Positions 11,893-20,928 of a stretch of 28,156 nucleotides of DNA are shown here, one piece after another (within the stretch, counting starts at the first letter, position 1; the number at the start of each line of letters is the position of its first letter). A program made the translations under genes and the position numbers. The notes under the pieces are model-generated. The model did no database searches. It was not told where the DNA came from and was given only the letters and a program-made list of their open reading frames with translations. Origin of the DNA: a virus; the IMG/VR virus record IMGVR_UViG_3300048029_000116, positions 1 to 28,156 of that record; one strand, given 5' to 3'.

Positions 11893-14627
11893 TGGTTACG
11901 ACGACAACACAATATAGCTTTCAAAAGCCTACTGTTGGTGATGATGAAGATGCTTGGGGCGGTTATTTAAACAACAACTTTGACAGCATTGATAGCTTGT
12001 TGCGCGGTGCGACTTCTTTGTCGTCTTTAAGTTTGACGGGCAACATTACGTTTGGCGACAACGACAAAGCCATCTTCGGTGCTGGGTCTGATTTGCAGAT
12101 TTACCATGATGGGTCTAATAGTTATATCAGCGATCAAGGCACAGGCGATCTAAGGGTACTAGCAGGTCAGTTTAATGTAAAATCTGCCAGTGGTAACACT
12201 GATATGATTTATGCTGTGAATGGTGACGCAGTAACTTTATACCATAATGGCAACGCCAAACTCGCCACCACCAGCACAGGTGTAGACATCACTGGGACTT
12301 TGACCAGCGATGGGCTGACTGTGGACAAAACAGACACTGCCACATATTCATCTACAGCAGTTGATGACACTCTTTTAATAACTCGCAAGAACAGCAGTGG
12401 AACTAATAATCAAGTTGTCGGAATTGAGTTTGACGTAACTCAAGCATCAGGTGTTACAACAGGTATTGCAGGTATATCTGCCGTTCAGACTACAAATGCT
12501 AGTTCTGCTGACCTTGTATTTCAAACTAGAAATGCAGGGACTATTGGCGAACGTATGAGAATTGATAGTGGCGGCGACATCAGCTTCTACGAGGACACAG
12601 GCACCACGCCAAAGTTCTTCTGGGATGCGAGTGCTGAGAGCTTGGGCATTGGGACGACTTCGCCCAGCACAACACTGCATATTGCAAGCACATCGCCAAG
12701 TTTCCTTTTAGATGATACCGATAGCAATGTTGTTTTGCGGGTGCTGGCTGGCTCAGATGCTTCTTATATTCAAAGTGGAACAGACCTTGTTTCTGACAGT
12801 GCGGCTCCATTAGTTTTTGGATCAATTTATAACGCAACTGAATGGATGCGCATCACATCGTCAGGTAAGTTAGGTGTAAATGTTCAAGCCCCAGATGGCA
12901 GACTTGAGGTACAGCAAGCACAAAACTCTGCGACAGCAGGTAGTTTCTCAGGTCCACACTTACGTTTAAGCAACAGTACAACCACTAACAACACAGGGTT
13001 TACTGGTATTGCTTATTCTGGCTCTCCTGCTGACAACTACGGTTGGACATCAGGTGTTCAAAGAACAAGCACCAACGGTACAGAAGTAGACTTTATATGG
13101 CGGCATCACAGTAACAGTGCTACTGGCACGGAAGTCATGCGCATCGACAGCAGCGGTAATCTCTTACTAGGAACATCGACACACGCTGGGTATGGCCTTT
13201 TGCAAGTAGGTAGTACATCTACAGCAAGCAACATCATACAAATGCTTGCACAAACAAATGGCTATAACACAATTCACTTTGGGGATGGAACATCAGGAAC
13301 TGATAGGTATAGGGGGTATGTTCAATATAACCATACTGATGAAGCTATGCTTTTTGGTACAAGTGCTTCAGAACGCATGCGCATCGACAGCAGCGGTAAC
13401 TTGCTGGTGGGTAAGACTAGTGCGACTTACAATACAGCGGGCATACGTTTAAATGGTCTTGGGTTTACTCAGAACACTCGTGATGGAGATGTAACAGCAT
13501 ACTACAACAGGACAACCTCTGACGGCGACATTGTTCAATTCGCCAAAGACGGCACCACTGTGGGGAGTATTGGGGTTGCCGCAGGAAACAGGCTTACCAT
13601 TGGAGATGGTGACACAGGGTTAAGAATGTCTGGTTCTCTAAATACCATAGTCCCTTGGAATGTTTCTAATAACACGCTGGTTGATAATGCTATTGACTTA
13701 GGTGAGTCTGTGGGCCGCTTCAAAAACCTCTACCTGTCTGGCACTGCTTATGTAGGTAATAGAATATCTCACGATGGTGATACTGATACTTACATACAAT
13801 TCGGTACAAATACCATCTATCTTGTCACAGGCGGTTCTAGTGAAATCACAGTCAACACCACAGGTGTACGTCTAGGCGACACAGGCAACGGCTACTTCCA
13901 ACCTGTCTCTGGCAACTATGGCTCTATCCAGATTGATGGTGGTGCGCATGGTGGCTGGGAAGGTTATAGCATTGGTGGTATTGCTGTGTTTATGACAAAT
14001 AGTACAAGTCACATGGGTTTGTACAATGATGCTAATAATCAGTGGGCGTTATACAGTGCATTTAATGGTGAAACTCAAATCCATCATGCTGGGGTGAACA
14101 AGATAAACACAACCAGCTCTGGTGCAAATATACAGGGCGATCTTAATGCTGTAGATAATATTTATGTTGCAGCTAACATTTACCATGAAGGTGATACTGA
14201 TACCTATGTGGGGTTTGGTACTAACGCCATTAGCCTTGTGGCAGGTGGCATTTCTGGACACTACATAACACCTTCATATACATCAACAAATGTACCGTTT
14301 TATAACTATGCTATCTACTACGAAGATTATGATGCACTATCTGGCACATCTGTCACGGTAAACTGCGACACTGCCCAAGCATTTAGCTTAACGATGACAG
14401 GCGATACCACGTTTACATTTAATAGTGTAAGTAGCGCATGGTCTACTGGGTTCGTCCTAGAGTTAACAGGCAACGGCGGCACAGTCACATGGCCTACATC
14501 TGTTGATTGGGCAGGTGGTACTGCGCCTGATGCACCCGCAAGTGGTGAAACAGATATTTACGTTTTCTGGACAAGAGATGGCGGAACAACGTGGTATGGC
14601 GTCCATTCAATAGACGCAGCATCTTAA
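11892..14627 (+). CDS. Large tail fibre / receptor-binding protein
   Basis: A 911-residue fibre. The N terminus (TQYSFQKPTVGDDEDAWGGY, then NNNFDSIDSLL) is the start seen in marine phage fibres that attach to the tail. The body is a beta-rich array with repeated turns: DLQIYHDGSNSYI, ERMRIDSGG, EWMRITSSGK, EVMRIDSSGN and ERMRIDSSGN, plus two copies of H(D/E)GDTDTY..FGTN. The last about 100 residues (from DYDALSGTSVTV) form a separate domain that also ends the 269-residue fibre at 23577. There is no chaperone domain of the S74 type here. It probably binds the host surface and is expected to be trimeric. Confidence 0.85.
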   Translation: MVTTTTQYSFQKPTVGDDEDAWGGYLNNNFDSIDSLLRGATSLSSLSLTGNITFGDNDKAIFGAGSDLQIYHDGSNSYISDQGTGDLRVLAGQFNVKSASGNTDMIYAVNGDAVTLYHNGNAKLATTSTGVDITGTLTSDGLTVDKTDTATYSSTAVDDTLLITRKNSSGTNNQVVGIEFDVTQASGVTTGIAGISAVQTTNASSADLVFQTRNAGTIGERMRIDSGGDISFYEDTGTTPKFFWDASAESLGIGTTSPSTTLHIASTSPSFLLDDTDSNVVLRVLAGSDASYIQSGTDLVSDSAAPLVFGSIYNATEWMRITSSGKLGVNVQAPDGRLEVQQAQNSATAGSFSGPHLRLSNSTTTNNTGFTGIAYSGSPADNYGWTSGVQRTSTNGTEVDFIWRHHSNSATGTEVMRIDSSGNLLLGTSTHAGYGLLQVGSTSTASNIIQMLAQTNGYNTIHFGDGTSGTDRYRGYVQYNHTDEAMLFGTSASERMRIDSSGNLLVGKTSATYNTAGIRLNGLGFTQNTRDGDVTAYYNRTTSDGDIVQFAKDGTTVGSIGVAAGNRLTIGDGDTGLRMSGSLNTIVPWNVSNNTLVDNAIDLGESVGRFKNLYLSGTAYVGNRISHDGDTDTYIQFGTNTIYLVTGGSSEITVNTTGVRLGDTGNGYFQPVSGNYGSIQIDGGAHGGWEGYSIGGIAVFMTNSTSHMGLYNDANNQWALYSAFNGETQIHHAGVNKINTTSSGANIQGDLNAVDNIYVAANIYHEGDTDTYVGFGTNAISLVAGGISGHYITPSYTSTNVPFYNYAIYYEDYDALSGTSVTVNCDTAQAFSLTMTGDTTFTFNSVSSAWSTGFVLELTGNGGTVTWPTSVDWAGGTAPDAPASGETDIYVFWTRDGGTTWYGVHSIDAAS
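13136..13399 (+). repeat. 24-bp direct repeats, 240 bp apart, in the fibre gene
   Basis: The 24 bases at 13136-13159 and at 13376-13399 are identical (beginning CATGCGCATCGACAGCAGCG). The protein period is exactly 80 residues (MRIDSSGNLL…). Two more diverged copies of the motif lie upstream, near 12549 and 12843. Confidence 0.9.
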
Positions 14628-14641
14628 CAAAGGAGAGTAAA

Positions 14642-14857
14642 ATGGCTGAAGAAAAAAAGGCTACTATTACGCTAGATGACAAAGAATACTCAGTGGATCA
14701 GCTTACAGATGAGCAAAAGATGATGGTAAACCACATCAACTCATTGCAGCAAAAGATCACATCGGCAGAGTTTAACCTAGACCAACTGCGCGTTGGGCAG
14801 AAAGCATTTATAGAGATGCTGAAGTCCAGCTTAGATGAATTAGACAAAGCAGCATAA
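14642..14857 (+). CDS. DUF6447-like small phage protein
   Basis: A 71-residue protein starting MAEEKKATITLDDKEYSVDQ. The start at 14642 is chosen over upstream in-frame ATGs because AAAGGAGAG ends four bases before it and it falls after the fibre stop. The pattern TLDDKEYSVDQLTDEQKMMV, then helices containing LQQKITSAEFNLDQLRVGQK and FIEML, is the DUF6447 family, frequent in marine phages. It combines a short beta hairpin with a coiled-coil pair of helices. Function is unknown; adjacency to fibre and nozzle genes suggests an assembly factor. Confidence 0.8.
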   Translation: MAEEKKATITLDDKEYSVDQLTDEQKMMVNHINSLQQKITSAEFNLDQLRVGQKAFIEMLKSSLDELDKAA

Positions 14858-14867
14858 GGCTTAAAAA

Positions 14868-16331
14868 ATGATAACTTTTGGCGAATGGCTCCCAGATCAG
14901 TCTGATCTGAACAGTAGTGGTGTGACTGTTGCTCAAAATGTCATTCCTGGTGCGCGAGGGTATCGGCCATTCTATGGGTTATCTGAAGTAAGTGGTGCGG
15001 CCACTAATCGTTTGCGCGGAATCTACGCGACGAAAGATGACAGTAATACGGTTTTTGTTTTTGCTGGCGATCAAGGCAAGCTGTACAAAATGAACAACGG
15101 CACATTTGCATTGGCCGACATAAGTGACACTGGTGGTTACGGGATGTCTGGTGAGGAGCAATGGAAGTTTGTGAAGTTCGGCAACGACGTAATCGCGGCA
15201 GGAAGCGATAGCGATACTTTGCAAAAGTTCACTGTTGGAACTGACACAGCGTTTTCTGCTATTTCTGGCGCTCCCGCAGCTAAATATATGGCGGTTGTCA
15301 GAGATTTTGTCGTGACGGCGAATGTCGCATATTCGAGCAACACTTATCGCTCCCGTGTGCGTTGGTCGCAGATTAATGATGCAACCGCGTGGACAGTTGG
15401 TACAGCGCAAGCCGACGTTCAGGACATTGCTGATGCTGGCCACATAACTGGCCTTGTTGGCGGCGAGTTTGGCGTGGTTTTACTTGAAAAAGCAATTGCT
15501 CGGATGCAGTATGTTGGGTCACCCTTAATCTTTACCTTTGAAAAGGTAGAGACAGGCCACGGGTGTAACTATCCAAACTCTGTTGCGGCACTTGGCCCAA
15601 CACAGGTTTTCTACTTGGCTGATGATGGTTTCTTCTTTTTCAACGGCAATCAGTCGGTTCCAATTGGTGCCGAAAAGGTAGACAGCTTTTTCTTTGATGA
15701 CGTCAACTTCAAATACATTGATCGCCTTAGTTCAGTGATTGATCCTGAAACGCAGACCGTGATGTGGTCCTATGCAGATCGGGAAAGCACTGGTGAGCCT
15801 AATCGCATACTTGTCTACAACTATGCAGTGCAAAAGTGGTCAATTATACATCTTGAGCATGAATTTTTGGGGTCATCACTCACGCCAAACCTAACGCTCG
15901 AAGCGCTAGACAACTTAAGTTCTAGTATTGATGCCTTGGATACATCTTTAGACTCACGGTTCTACGCTGGCGGGTTTTTTCAGTTATCTGCAAGTAAGGA
16001 CAAAAAGTTGCAAACGCTTACGGGCCAGCCGTTGGATGCGGTGCTTGAAACGCAAGAGTTTGAGGGCGCAAACATGCGCAAGTCGTTGCTGAGAGGTGTA
16101 ACGCCCTATGTTACAGCACGTGACGTTGCCCCAACAATCTCTATCCAGGTAAGCTCACGTAACAAGCAGATTGACCCTATTACCTTCGGTGCAGAGGTAT
16201 CGCTTAATGACGACAACAACTGCCCTGTCCGTTCTAACGGACGTTATCACCGAGTGCGTGTGAACGCGAGTGGCACTTGGCGGTACGCGCTTGGTGTTGA
16301 TGTCGATGCTGTAGCGCTTGGCAAACGATGA
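14868..16331 (+). CDS. Tail nozzle / stabilisation-type protein
   Basis: A 487-residue protein rich in beta strands with propeller-like repeats: NTVFVFAGDQGKLYKMNNGT, WKFVKFGNDVIAAGSD, GEFGVVLLEKAIARMQYVG and DDGFFFFNGNQSVPIG. This is the organisation of the podoviral tail nozzle or gp10-like stabilisation proteins that sit below the adaptor and close the channel. The opening FGEWLPDQSDLNSSGVTVAQ NVIPGARGY is typical of this family in marine and Bcep22-like phages. ATGA overlap with the next gene. Exact structural role is inferred from pattern and order. Confidence 0.75.
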   Translation: MITFGEWLPDQSDLNSSGVTVAQNVIPGARGYRPFYGLSEVSGAATNRLRGIYATKDDSNTVFVFAGDQGKLYKMNNGTFALADISDTGGYGMSGEEQWKFVKFGNDVIAAGSDSDTLQKFTVGTDTAFSAISGAPAAKYMAVVRDFVVTANVAYSSNTYRSRVRWSQINDATAWTVGTAQADVQDIADAGHITGLVGGEFGVVLLEKAIARMQYVGSPLIFTFEKVETGHGCNYPNSVAALGPTQVFYLADDGFFFFNGNQSVPIGAEKVDSFFFDDVNFKYIDRLSSVIDPETQTVMWSYADRESTGEPNRILVYNYAVQKWSIIHLEHEFLGSSLTPNLTLEALDNLSSSIDALDTSLDSRFYAGGFFQLSASKDKKLQTLTGQPLDAVLETQEFEGANMRKSLLRGVTPYVTARDVAPTISIQVSSRNKQIDPITFGAEVSLNDDNNCPVRSNGRYHRVRVNASGTWRYALGVDVDAVALGKR

Positions 16332-16651
16332 CAGAAATTAATTATATCAAGCTGCCAGCGAGTGGCGGCTCACCAAGAGAAACGGCAAACGTCGTAAATC
16401 TTTTGGTGGACGGAAAGATTAATGCAGCGGGTGAAGTAACACTTGCTGCAAGTGCGGCTACGACTACGGTGACTGATTACCGCGTCGGGTCGGAGAGCGT
16501 GATAGTCTTCACGCCGACAACTGCAAACGCTGCTGCCGAGCAAGGTGGCGGGACAATGTACCTATCAACGCGGGCAAAGCAGAGTTTCACAATAAGTCAT
16601 GCCAACAACGCACAGACGGACAGAACGTTTATATATATCGTAATCGGATGA
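16328..16651 (+). CDS. Conserved small tail-associated protein
   Basis: A 107-residue, strand-rich protein. The sequence ANVVNLLVDGKINAAGEVTL, then AATTTVTDYRVG and VIVFTPTTANAAAE, and finally QSFTISHANNAQTDRTFIYI is a conserved phage pattern. In the family, VV..LLDGK.NA.G.VTL is followed by D.R.G..S.I...P.TA.AA and F...H.N....DRTF.Y. It is usually found near nozzle and ejection genes. The fold may be a small beta-barrel. Its stop overlaps the next start (ATGA). Confidence 0.75.
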   Translation: MTEINYIKLPASGGSPRETANVVNLLVDGKINAAGEVTLAASAATTTVTDYRVGSESVIVFTPTTANAAAEQGGGTMYLSTRAKQSFTISHANNAQTDRTFIYIVIG

Positions 16652-17073
16652 AAATTATCCCCATTGCTGCGCCTTTGCTGACGGATGTCTGGCCGCATGT
16701 CGCACCTCTATTGGATAAGGCTGTTAGCCTTTCGCCAGAGTTAATCAAAATTCAGGACGTCTATGAGGCAGCGATGTCTGGCGTCTATGTCGTTTGGGTA
16801 GCTGTAGACGAAGAAAGTGGCGAGTTCATCGGTGTGATTACGACACGCATAATTAGTTACCCGCGATGCAAAGCTATGGCGATGGATTTTATCGGCGGGA
16901 AAAGAATGAAGGAATGGCTGGGAATGGCTCACGAAGCGATTGAAGAACACGCAAAGCGCAACGACTGCTCTCACTTAGAAGGGTATGGTCGTCGTGCCTG
17001 GTCGCGCTTCCTTGAACCGCATGGTTGGGAGCAGGCCTATATAACTTATAAGAAGGACTTGACTGATGGGTAA
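16648..17073 (+). CDS. GNAT-like protein in the structural operon
   Basis: A 141-residue protein with the strand-helix layout of a GCN5-related N-acetyltransferase. It has a strand pair GVYVVWVAVDE and FIGVITTRIIS, then a long helix with KEWLGMAHEAIEEHAKRN, then SHLEGYGRRAWSRFLEPHGW. The canonical acetyl-CoA-binding motif (Q/R-x-x-G-x-G/A) is not seen, so it may have lost catalysis. Similar GNAT-like proteins occur in podoviral structural operons next to internal-protein genes; their role is unsettled. The 3' end overlaps the following gene by eight bases. Confidence 0.7.
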   Translation: MKIIPIAAPLLTDVWPHVAPLLDKAVSLSPELIKIQDVYEAAMSGVYVVWVAVDEESGEFIGVITTRIISYPRCKAMAMDFIGGKRMKEWLGMAHEAIEEHAKRNDCSHLEGYGRRAWSRFLEPHGWEQAYITYKKDLTDG

Positions 17074-19150
17074 GGGTAGCAGCAATTCAACTGTCACTAA
17101 TGTTCAAAAGCTACCCGACGCGGTAGAGAAAGCCTTAAACGAGGCGTATGAGGGCTTTAACCCGTTTGGCAAAACGTTTGACGCCATCGGTGAGTTTAAC
17201 CCGCAAGTCTATGACGGCCCAACAATGGCAGAGTTTTCTGCGTTGCAAAATGCGGCTATTTCTAATGCGGAAAACTTGATTGATAGGCCCGCTTATTTAG
17301 ATCAGGCGCAAAGCACATTTACTAACTTTGCCCAAGGCAACACGGGTATTGGCTTTGACGATGCAAATCTTCAACGGTTGGTGAATGCAGCAAACCCAAA
17401 TGCAGTCAACTATGACCCAACTGGCTTACAAGCTGTTGCGGCTGCAAGAAATCCAAACACTGTTGGCTTTGACCAAGCGCGTTTTGACACTGCGTTAGGG
17501 CAGTCGGGCTTTGATCCTAGCGGATTGCAGCGCATGGCGACGTCACGTGGTACAGAACGTGTTGGCTTTAATGACGCGAACCTAAGTCGCTTGTCAAATC
17601 AAGTCGTGGACATGTCCAGATTAGAGGGATTGTTCGGCAGTCAAGACCCTGCTGTTGCGCAGCTACAAAATTTGTCACAGCAGACAACCGGCCTTGACCC
17701 ACTGACAGCACAGCAGAACAGAGAAAACCTTGCAACAGGTTTGCTTGGTGCGCTTGCGATTGACCCTGGCACAAACCCAATGCTGCAACAGCAGGTGGAC
17801 AGTGCCATTTCTGGTGCGGTTGATAAAGCTACTTCACAATACGCAACAGCGGGTCGCTTAGGTTCTAATGCATTTGGAAGTGCATTAGGTGCTGGCATAA
17901 CAAACGCTGCGGCTCCGATCATTGCGCAAAATCTACAACAAGACAGAGCCAACCGTTTGGCTGCGGCACAAGCCTTGGGCAACGTATCAAGTGATGACTT
18001 GTCACGTGAAGCTAATCTTGGCCAGAACATCGTGGGCGCGGGCCAAACAAATTTGACGAACCAGGTGGATGCAACACGTGCATTGTCTGCTGCCTTCGGT
18101 CAAAATCTTGCGCAGAATACTGATATTGCCTCTAACTTAATTAGCGCAAATCAAGCAGACTTAGCGCGTCAGTTACAAGCGTCTGACTCTTTAGCGCGTA
18201 ATCAGATCACAACGTCACAGGCGAATGCTGACTTGGAACAGCAAGATTTGGCGCGTCAGCTACAGGCTATTAACCAACTTGCAGCAAATCAACAAACTGA
18301 TGCTGGCCGTCAAGCTGATTTGTTAAGTACGTTGTCAGGTCGCCAGATTGATGCGTCCAGCGCGAATGCAGATATTGCGGCACAAGATTTGGCGCGTCAG
18401 TTGAGTGCAGAACAATCCTTGGCGACTAACCAGCTTGGATTGTCTGAGGCAAATGCAAACCTAGCTGCGCAAGACTTGTCACGTCAGTTACAGGCGGCGA
18501 ACACATTAGCTGGCAATCAGTTGTCAGCATCACAGGCGTCTGCGGCGGCACAACTTGACGCGGCCTCTCGCCTACCTAGCTTGCTCACAGCCGATCAAAG
18601 TCGGATTTCAACGCTGCAAGATTTGGGAGCGCTACAGCAAGCGCCAGAGCAAGCGGCGATTGATGCACGGATTCAACAAATTAACGCTCAGAACGCAGCA
18701 GCTCAAAACCAAATTAACGCGCTACTTGCTGCATCTGGCATGGGGCAGGGCATGTTTGGCTCCACTACAACACAGACAGGCGGCGGGCCGTCAGCCTTAT
18801 CATCTGGCCTTGGTGGCGCTCTTGCGGGTGCAAGCCTTGCGAACACGCTTGGCATTGCGGGACTTACGCCGTCCATGGGGGCTATCGGGGGCGGCTTGCT
18901 TGGTCTTTTGTCAGACAGGCGGCTTAAGAAAGACATCAAGAAAATCGGCACACACGCAAATGGACTGACAATTTACAAATGGAATTGGAACTCTGAAGCC
19001 AAAGACCTTGGATTTGATATTTATCCGACGCAGGGATTCATGGCCCAAGAGGCTAAGGAAGTTTATCCGCAGCACGTTTACACGCATCCTAGCGGCTACA
19101 TGATGCTGGATTACGCTTCACTGAATAACGAGATAGCGGGGGCGGCTTAA
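17066..19150 (+). CDS. Large Gln/Ala-rich virion protein with C-terminal S74-type chaperone domain
   Basis: A 694-residue protein. Residues about 20-330 contain recurring turns such as NPNAVNYDP and FDQARFD. Residues about 350-500 are low in aromatics and rich in Gln, Ala and Leu, with four copies of DL(A/S)RQL(Q/S)A at 29-, 47- and 29-residue spacing, predicting long helices. Near the end SDRRLKKDIKKIGTHANG (from residue 616) begins an intramolecular chaperone auto-processing (Peptidase S74) domain; S616 and K621 fit the Ser/Lys pair used for self-cleavage. The domain is short, about 79 residues. It occupies the first of three large internal/ejection positions. Whether it is an ejection protein, a fibre or both is unclear. 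Confidence 0.75.
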   Translation: MGKGSSNSTVTNVQKLPDAVEKALNEAYEGFNPFGKTFDAIGEFNPQVYDGPTMAEFSALQNAAISNAENLIDRPAYLDQAQSTFTNFAQGNTGIGFDDANLQRLVNAANPNAVNYDPTGLQAVAAARNPNTVGFDQARFDTALGQSGFDPSGLQRMATSRGTERVGFNDANLSRLSNQVVDMSRLEGLFGSQDPAVAQLQNLSQQTTGLDPLTAQQNRENLATGLLGALAIDPGTNPMLQQQVDSAISGAVDKATSQYATAGRLGSNAFGSALGAGITNAAAPIIAQNLQQDRANRLAAAQALGNVSSDDLSREANLGQNIVGAGQTNLTNQVDATRALSAAFGQNLAQNTDIASNLISANQADLARQLQASDSLARNQITTSQANADLEQQDLARQLQAINQLAANQQTDAGRQADLLSTLSGRQIDASSANADIAAQDLARQLSAEQSLATNQLGLSEANANLAAQDLSRQLQAANTLAGNQLSASQASAAAQLDAASRLPSLLTADQSRISTLQDLGALQQAPEQAAIDARIQQINAQNAAAQNQINALLAASGMGQGMFGSTTTQTGGGPSALSSGLGGALAGASLANTLGIAGLTPSMGAIGGGLLGLLSDRRLKKDIKKIGTHANGLTIYKWNWNSEAKDLGFDIYPTQGFMAQEAKEVYPQHVYTHPSGYMMLDYASLNNEIAGAA
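18158..18500 (+). repeat. 29-residue helical repeats in the S74-domain protein
   Basis: The motif D-L-(A/S)-R-Q-L-(Q/S)-A starts at 18158, 18245, 18386 and 18473. Spacing is 87, 141 and 87 bases, so a 29-residue unit with one 18-residue insertion. Each copy is followed by a (S/A/N)-x-L-A-x-N-Q segment. Confidence 0.8.
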
Positions 19151-20928
19151 TGGCGAGCATTTTTGATAACTTAAATCAGCGCATAAGCGGCTTGGGATTG
19201 CCTGGTAACTTAGGCTTGCTAACCACAGGGGCAGGACTGTTAGATGGTCAAAACCCGCTGCAAGCTATTCAAGCTGGTCTTGGCGTTTATGGTTCAATGA
19301 CTGAAGACGAAGAGCGTCGTCGTCGCAAGGGTGCTTTAGCCAAGTTAGGTGAGCAATATGCGAATGACCCAAGACTAAAAGCAATCATTGATGCTGACCC
19401 AGATGCGGGCTTAAGCCTGATTGCGCAGTTGGAAGCCAATAAACGTGCGTATCGTGCGCCAACACTTACGACTCAGCGTAAAAACTTAGCCGAAGCATTG
19501 GGATATGCGCCAGATAGTCAGGAATATCGTAACATTCTTGAAACAGGTAGTTCTGTCGGGCCGTCATACGGTACGAAAAAAGCTGGCGACGGCTTTATGT
19601 ATTACACTGAGGGGCCAAACAAAGGTCAAAGAGTTTTTCCTGATGTAACGCTGCCCCCTGCCGCTGCTGTTAGTCCAATTGGCAAGCTGGCGCAGGATTT
19701 CCAAGCGGGTAATATTACATTAGACGCATATAATGCGGCGATCGCTAAAGCGACAAATGTTCCTGATACTTTATTGCAGCAACGTGTAAAGCTAGCAGAA
19801 GCATTAAATTATGCCGCTGGTACGCCACCGTACGAAAGCATCTTATCGACAGGCAAGTATGAGGCACCAAGCGCACAATCAGCCATTGGTAAGTTAGTCT
19901 CTGACTATGACAATGGTGTAATTGGAGTGAATGCGTTTGATAAAGGTCTGGCAAAGCTAACCAACATTCCCGATACTTTAGTTACGCAGCGTAAGAACCT
20001 TGCGACAGAGTTGGGCTTTTCAGCGGGGACGCCACAATACATCGAAGTTCTTACAACGGGTAAATATGAGGGCGTTCAGGCACAGACTGAACTTGCTAAA
20101 CTCAAGCAAGACTTTGACAACAACCTTATTACTGAGGGAACCTATAATAACCGTGTTGCTAAGTTGGCAACTACGCCACCACCCTCTGCAAACGTCAAAA
20201 ACTACGTGGCAGACCAAGACGTCACTATTGGCAATCAGACATATACTGCTGGTACTGTGTTTGGAGTCAATCAGAATGACCCTGACGCGCTTGGAGCGGT
20301 TCTTGAAGCGGGTGGGCGTCTGGCACCAACGCGCACTGAGTCTACGGTTACAAATACGCCAGCGAATGCGACTGCTGCAAATACCATCTTGTCAGAGGCC
20401 ACTAGCGCAGCGGCAACAAGCGTTGAGTCAAGCCCTACAATTGACATTGTTCAGGCGGGCGGTGGAGATATTGGTGGTGTTGTAACAGATGTACTTAACA
20501 CTGCTGCTGGTTTCTTTGGAACAACGTTTAACGCTACAAGAGAAGAGCAGAAAGCGACAGTAAACGCTGCAAACAATGCTATTCGTGAGCCGCTTGTTAA
20601 AGCACTTAGCCGTTCTGGTTCAGTATATACGCAGAAACAAATTGCGCAGCTATTACCTAGCCCGAATGACGGCAACGAAAAGTTTATCCAAAAAGCTGAG
20701 GCTCTAATTCCTACGCTTGAGAATGAAATGAGGTACCAGGCTAGTATCATAGCTACAAGCACCGACGCGATTGAACAACAGGCGGCAGAAAATTCTCTTC
20801 AAGATTTGGTTAAATACACCGAGGGCATGAAAGCAGCTATCAGGAAATACCGTGAAGACAGGCCAAGCGGCGGGGTAAGCGCGGCTCAGAAAAGGGCTGA
20901 CGAGATTTTAAGGCGGAGTAGAGATTAG
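19150..20928 (+). CDS. Internal virion / DNA-ejection protein with 69-residue repeats
   Basis: A 592-residue protein, second of three large ejection-type proteins. The N terminus has Gly/Leu-rich amphipathic segments (ISGLGLPGNLGLLTTGAGLL) and a basic stretch EERRRRKGALAK. Residues 175-243 and 244-312 are a duplicated 69-residue unit ((P/A)IGKL..D...G.I....…NIPDTL..QRK.LA), with a third, truncated copy from 313. The unit includes a short SHOCT-like helical hairpin (DF..G.IT...Y). The C terminus is Ala/Thr-rich, then helical and basic. The start overlaps the previous stop (TAATG). Role inferred from size, order and composition. Confidence 0.7.
   Translation: MASIFDNLNQRISGLGLPGNLGLLTTGAGLLDGQNPLQAIQAGLGVYGSMTEDEERRRRKGALAKLGEQYANDPRLKAIIDADPDAGLSLIAQLEANKRAYRAPTLTTQRKNLAEALGYAPDSQEYRNILETGSSVGPSYGTKKAGDGFMYYTEGPNKGQRVFPDVTLPPAAAVSPIGKLAQDFQAGNITLDAYNAAIAKATNVPDTLLQQRVKLAEALNYAAGTPPYESILSTGKYEAPSAQSAIGKLVSDYDNGVIGVNAFDKGLAKLTNIPDTLVTQRKNLATELGFSAGTPQYIEVLTTGKYEGVQAQTELAKLKQDFDNNLITEGTYNNRVAKLATTPPPSANVKNYVADQDVTIGNQTYTAGTVFGVNQNDPDALGAVLEAGGRLAPTRTESTVTNTPANATAANTILSEATSAAATSVESSPTIDIVQAGGGDIGGVVTDVLNTAAGFFGTTFNATREEQKATVNAANNAIREPLVKALSRSGSVYTQKQIAQLLPSPNDGNEKFIQKAEALIPTLENEMRYQASIIATSTDAIEQQAAENSLQDLVKYTEGMKAAIRKYREDRPSGGVSAAQKRADEILRRSRD
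19672..20181 (+). repeat. Tandem 207-bp (69-residue) protein repeats
   Basis: Units begin with codons for SPIGKL (19672), SAIGKL (19879) and TELAKL (20086), each 207 bases apart. The third copy stops after about 32 residues. A half unit (TQRKNLAEALGY…ILETG) also occurs upstream, near residues 107-133. Confidence 0.85.

Noticed and set aside
14591-14641. Upstream start for the DUF6447-like gene
   Set aside because: It would overlap the fibre gene, while a strong SD (AAAGGAG) stands just before the ATG at 14642.
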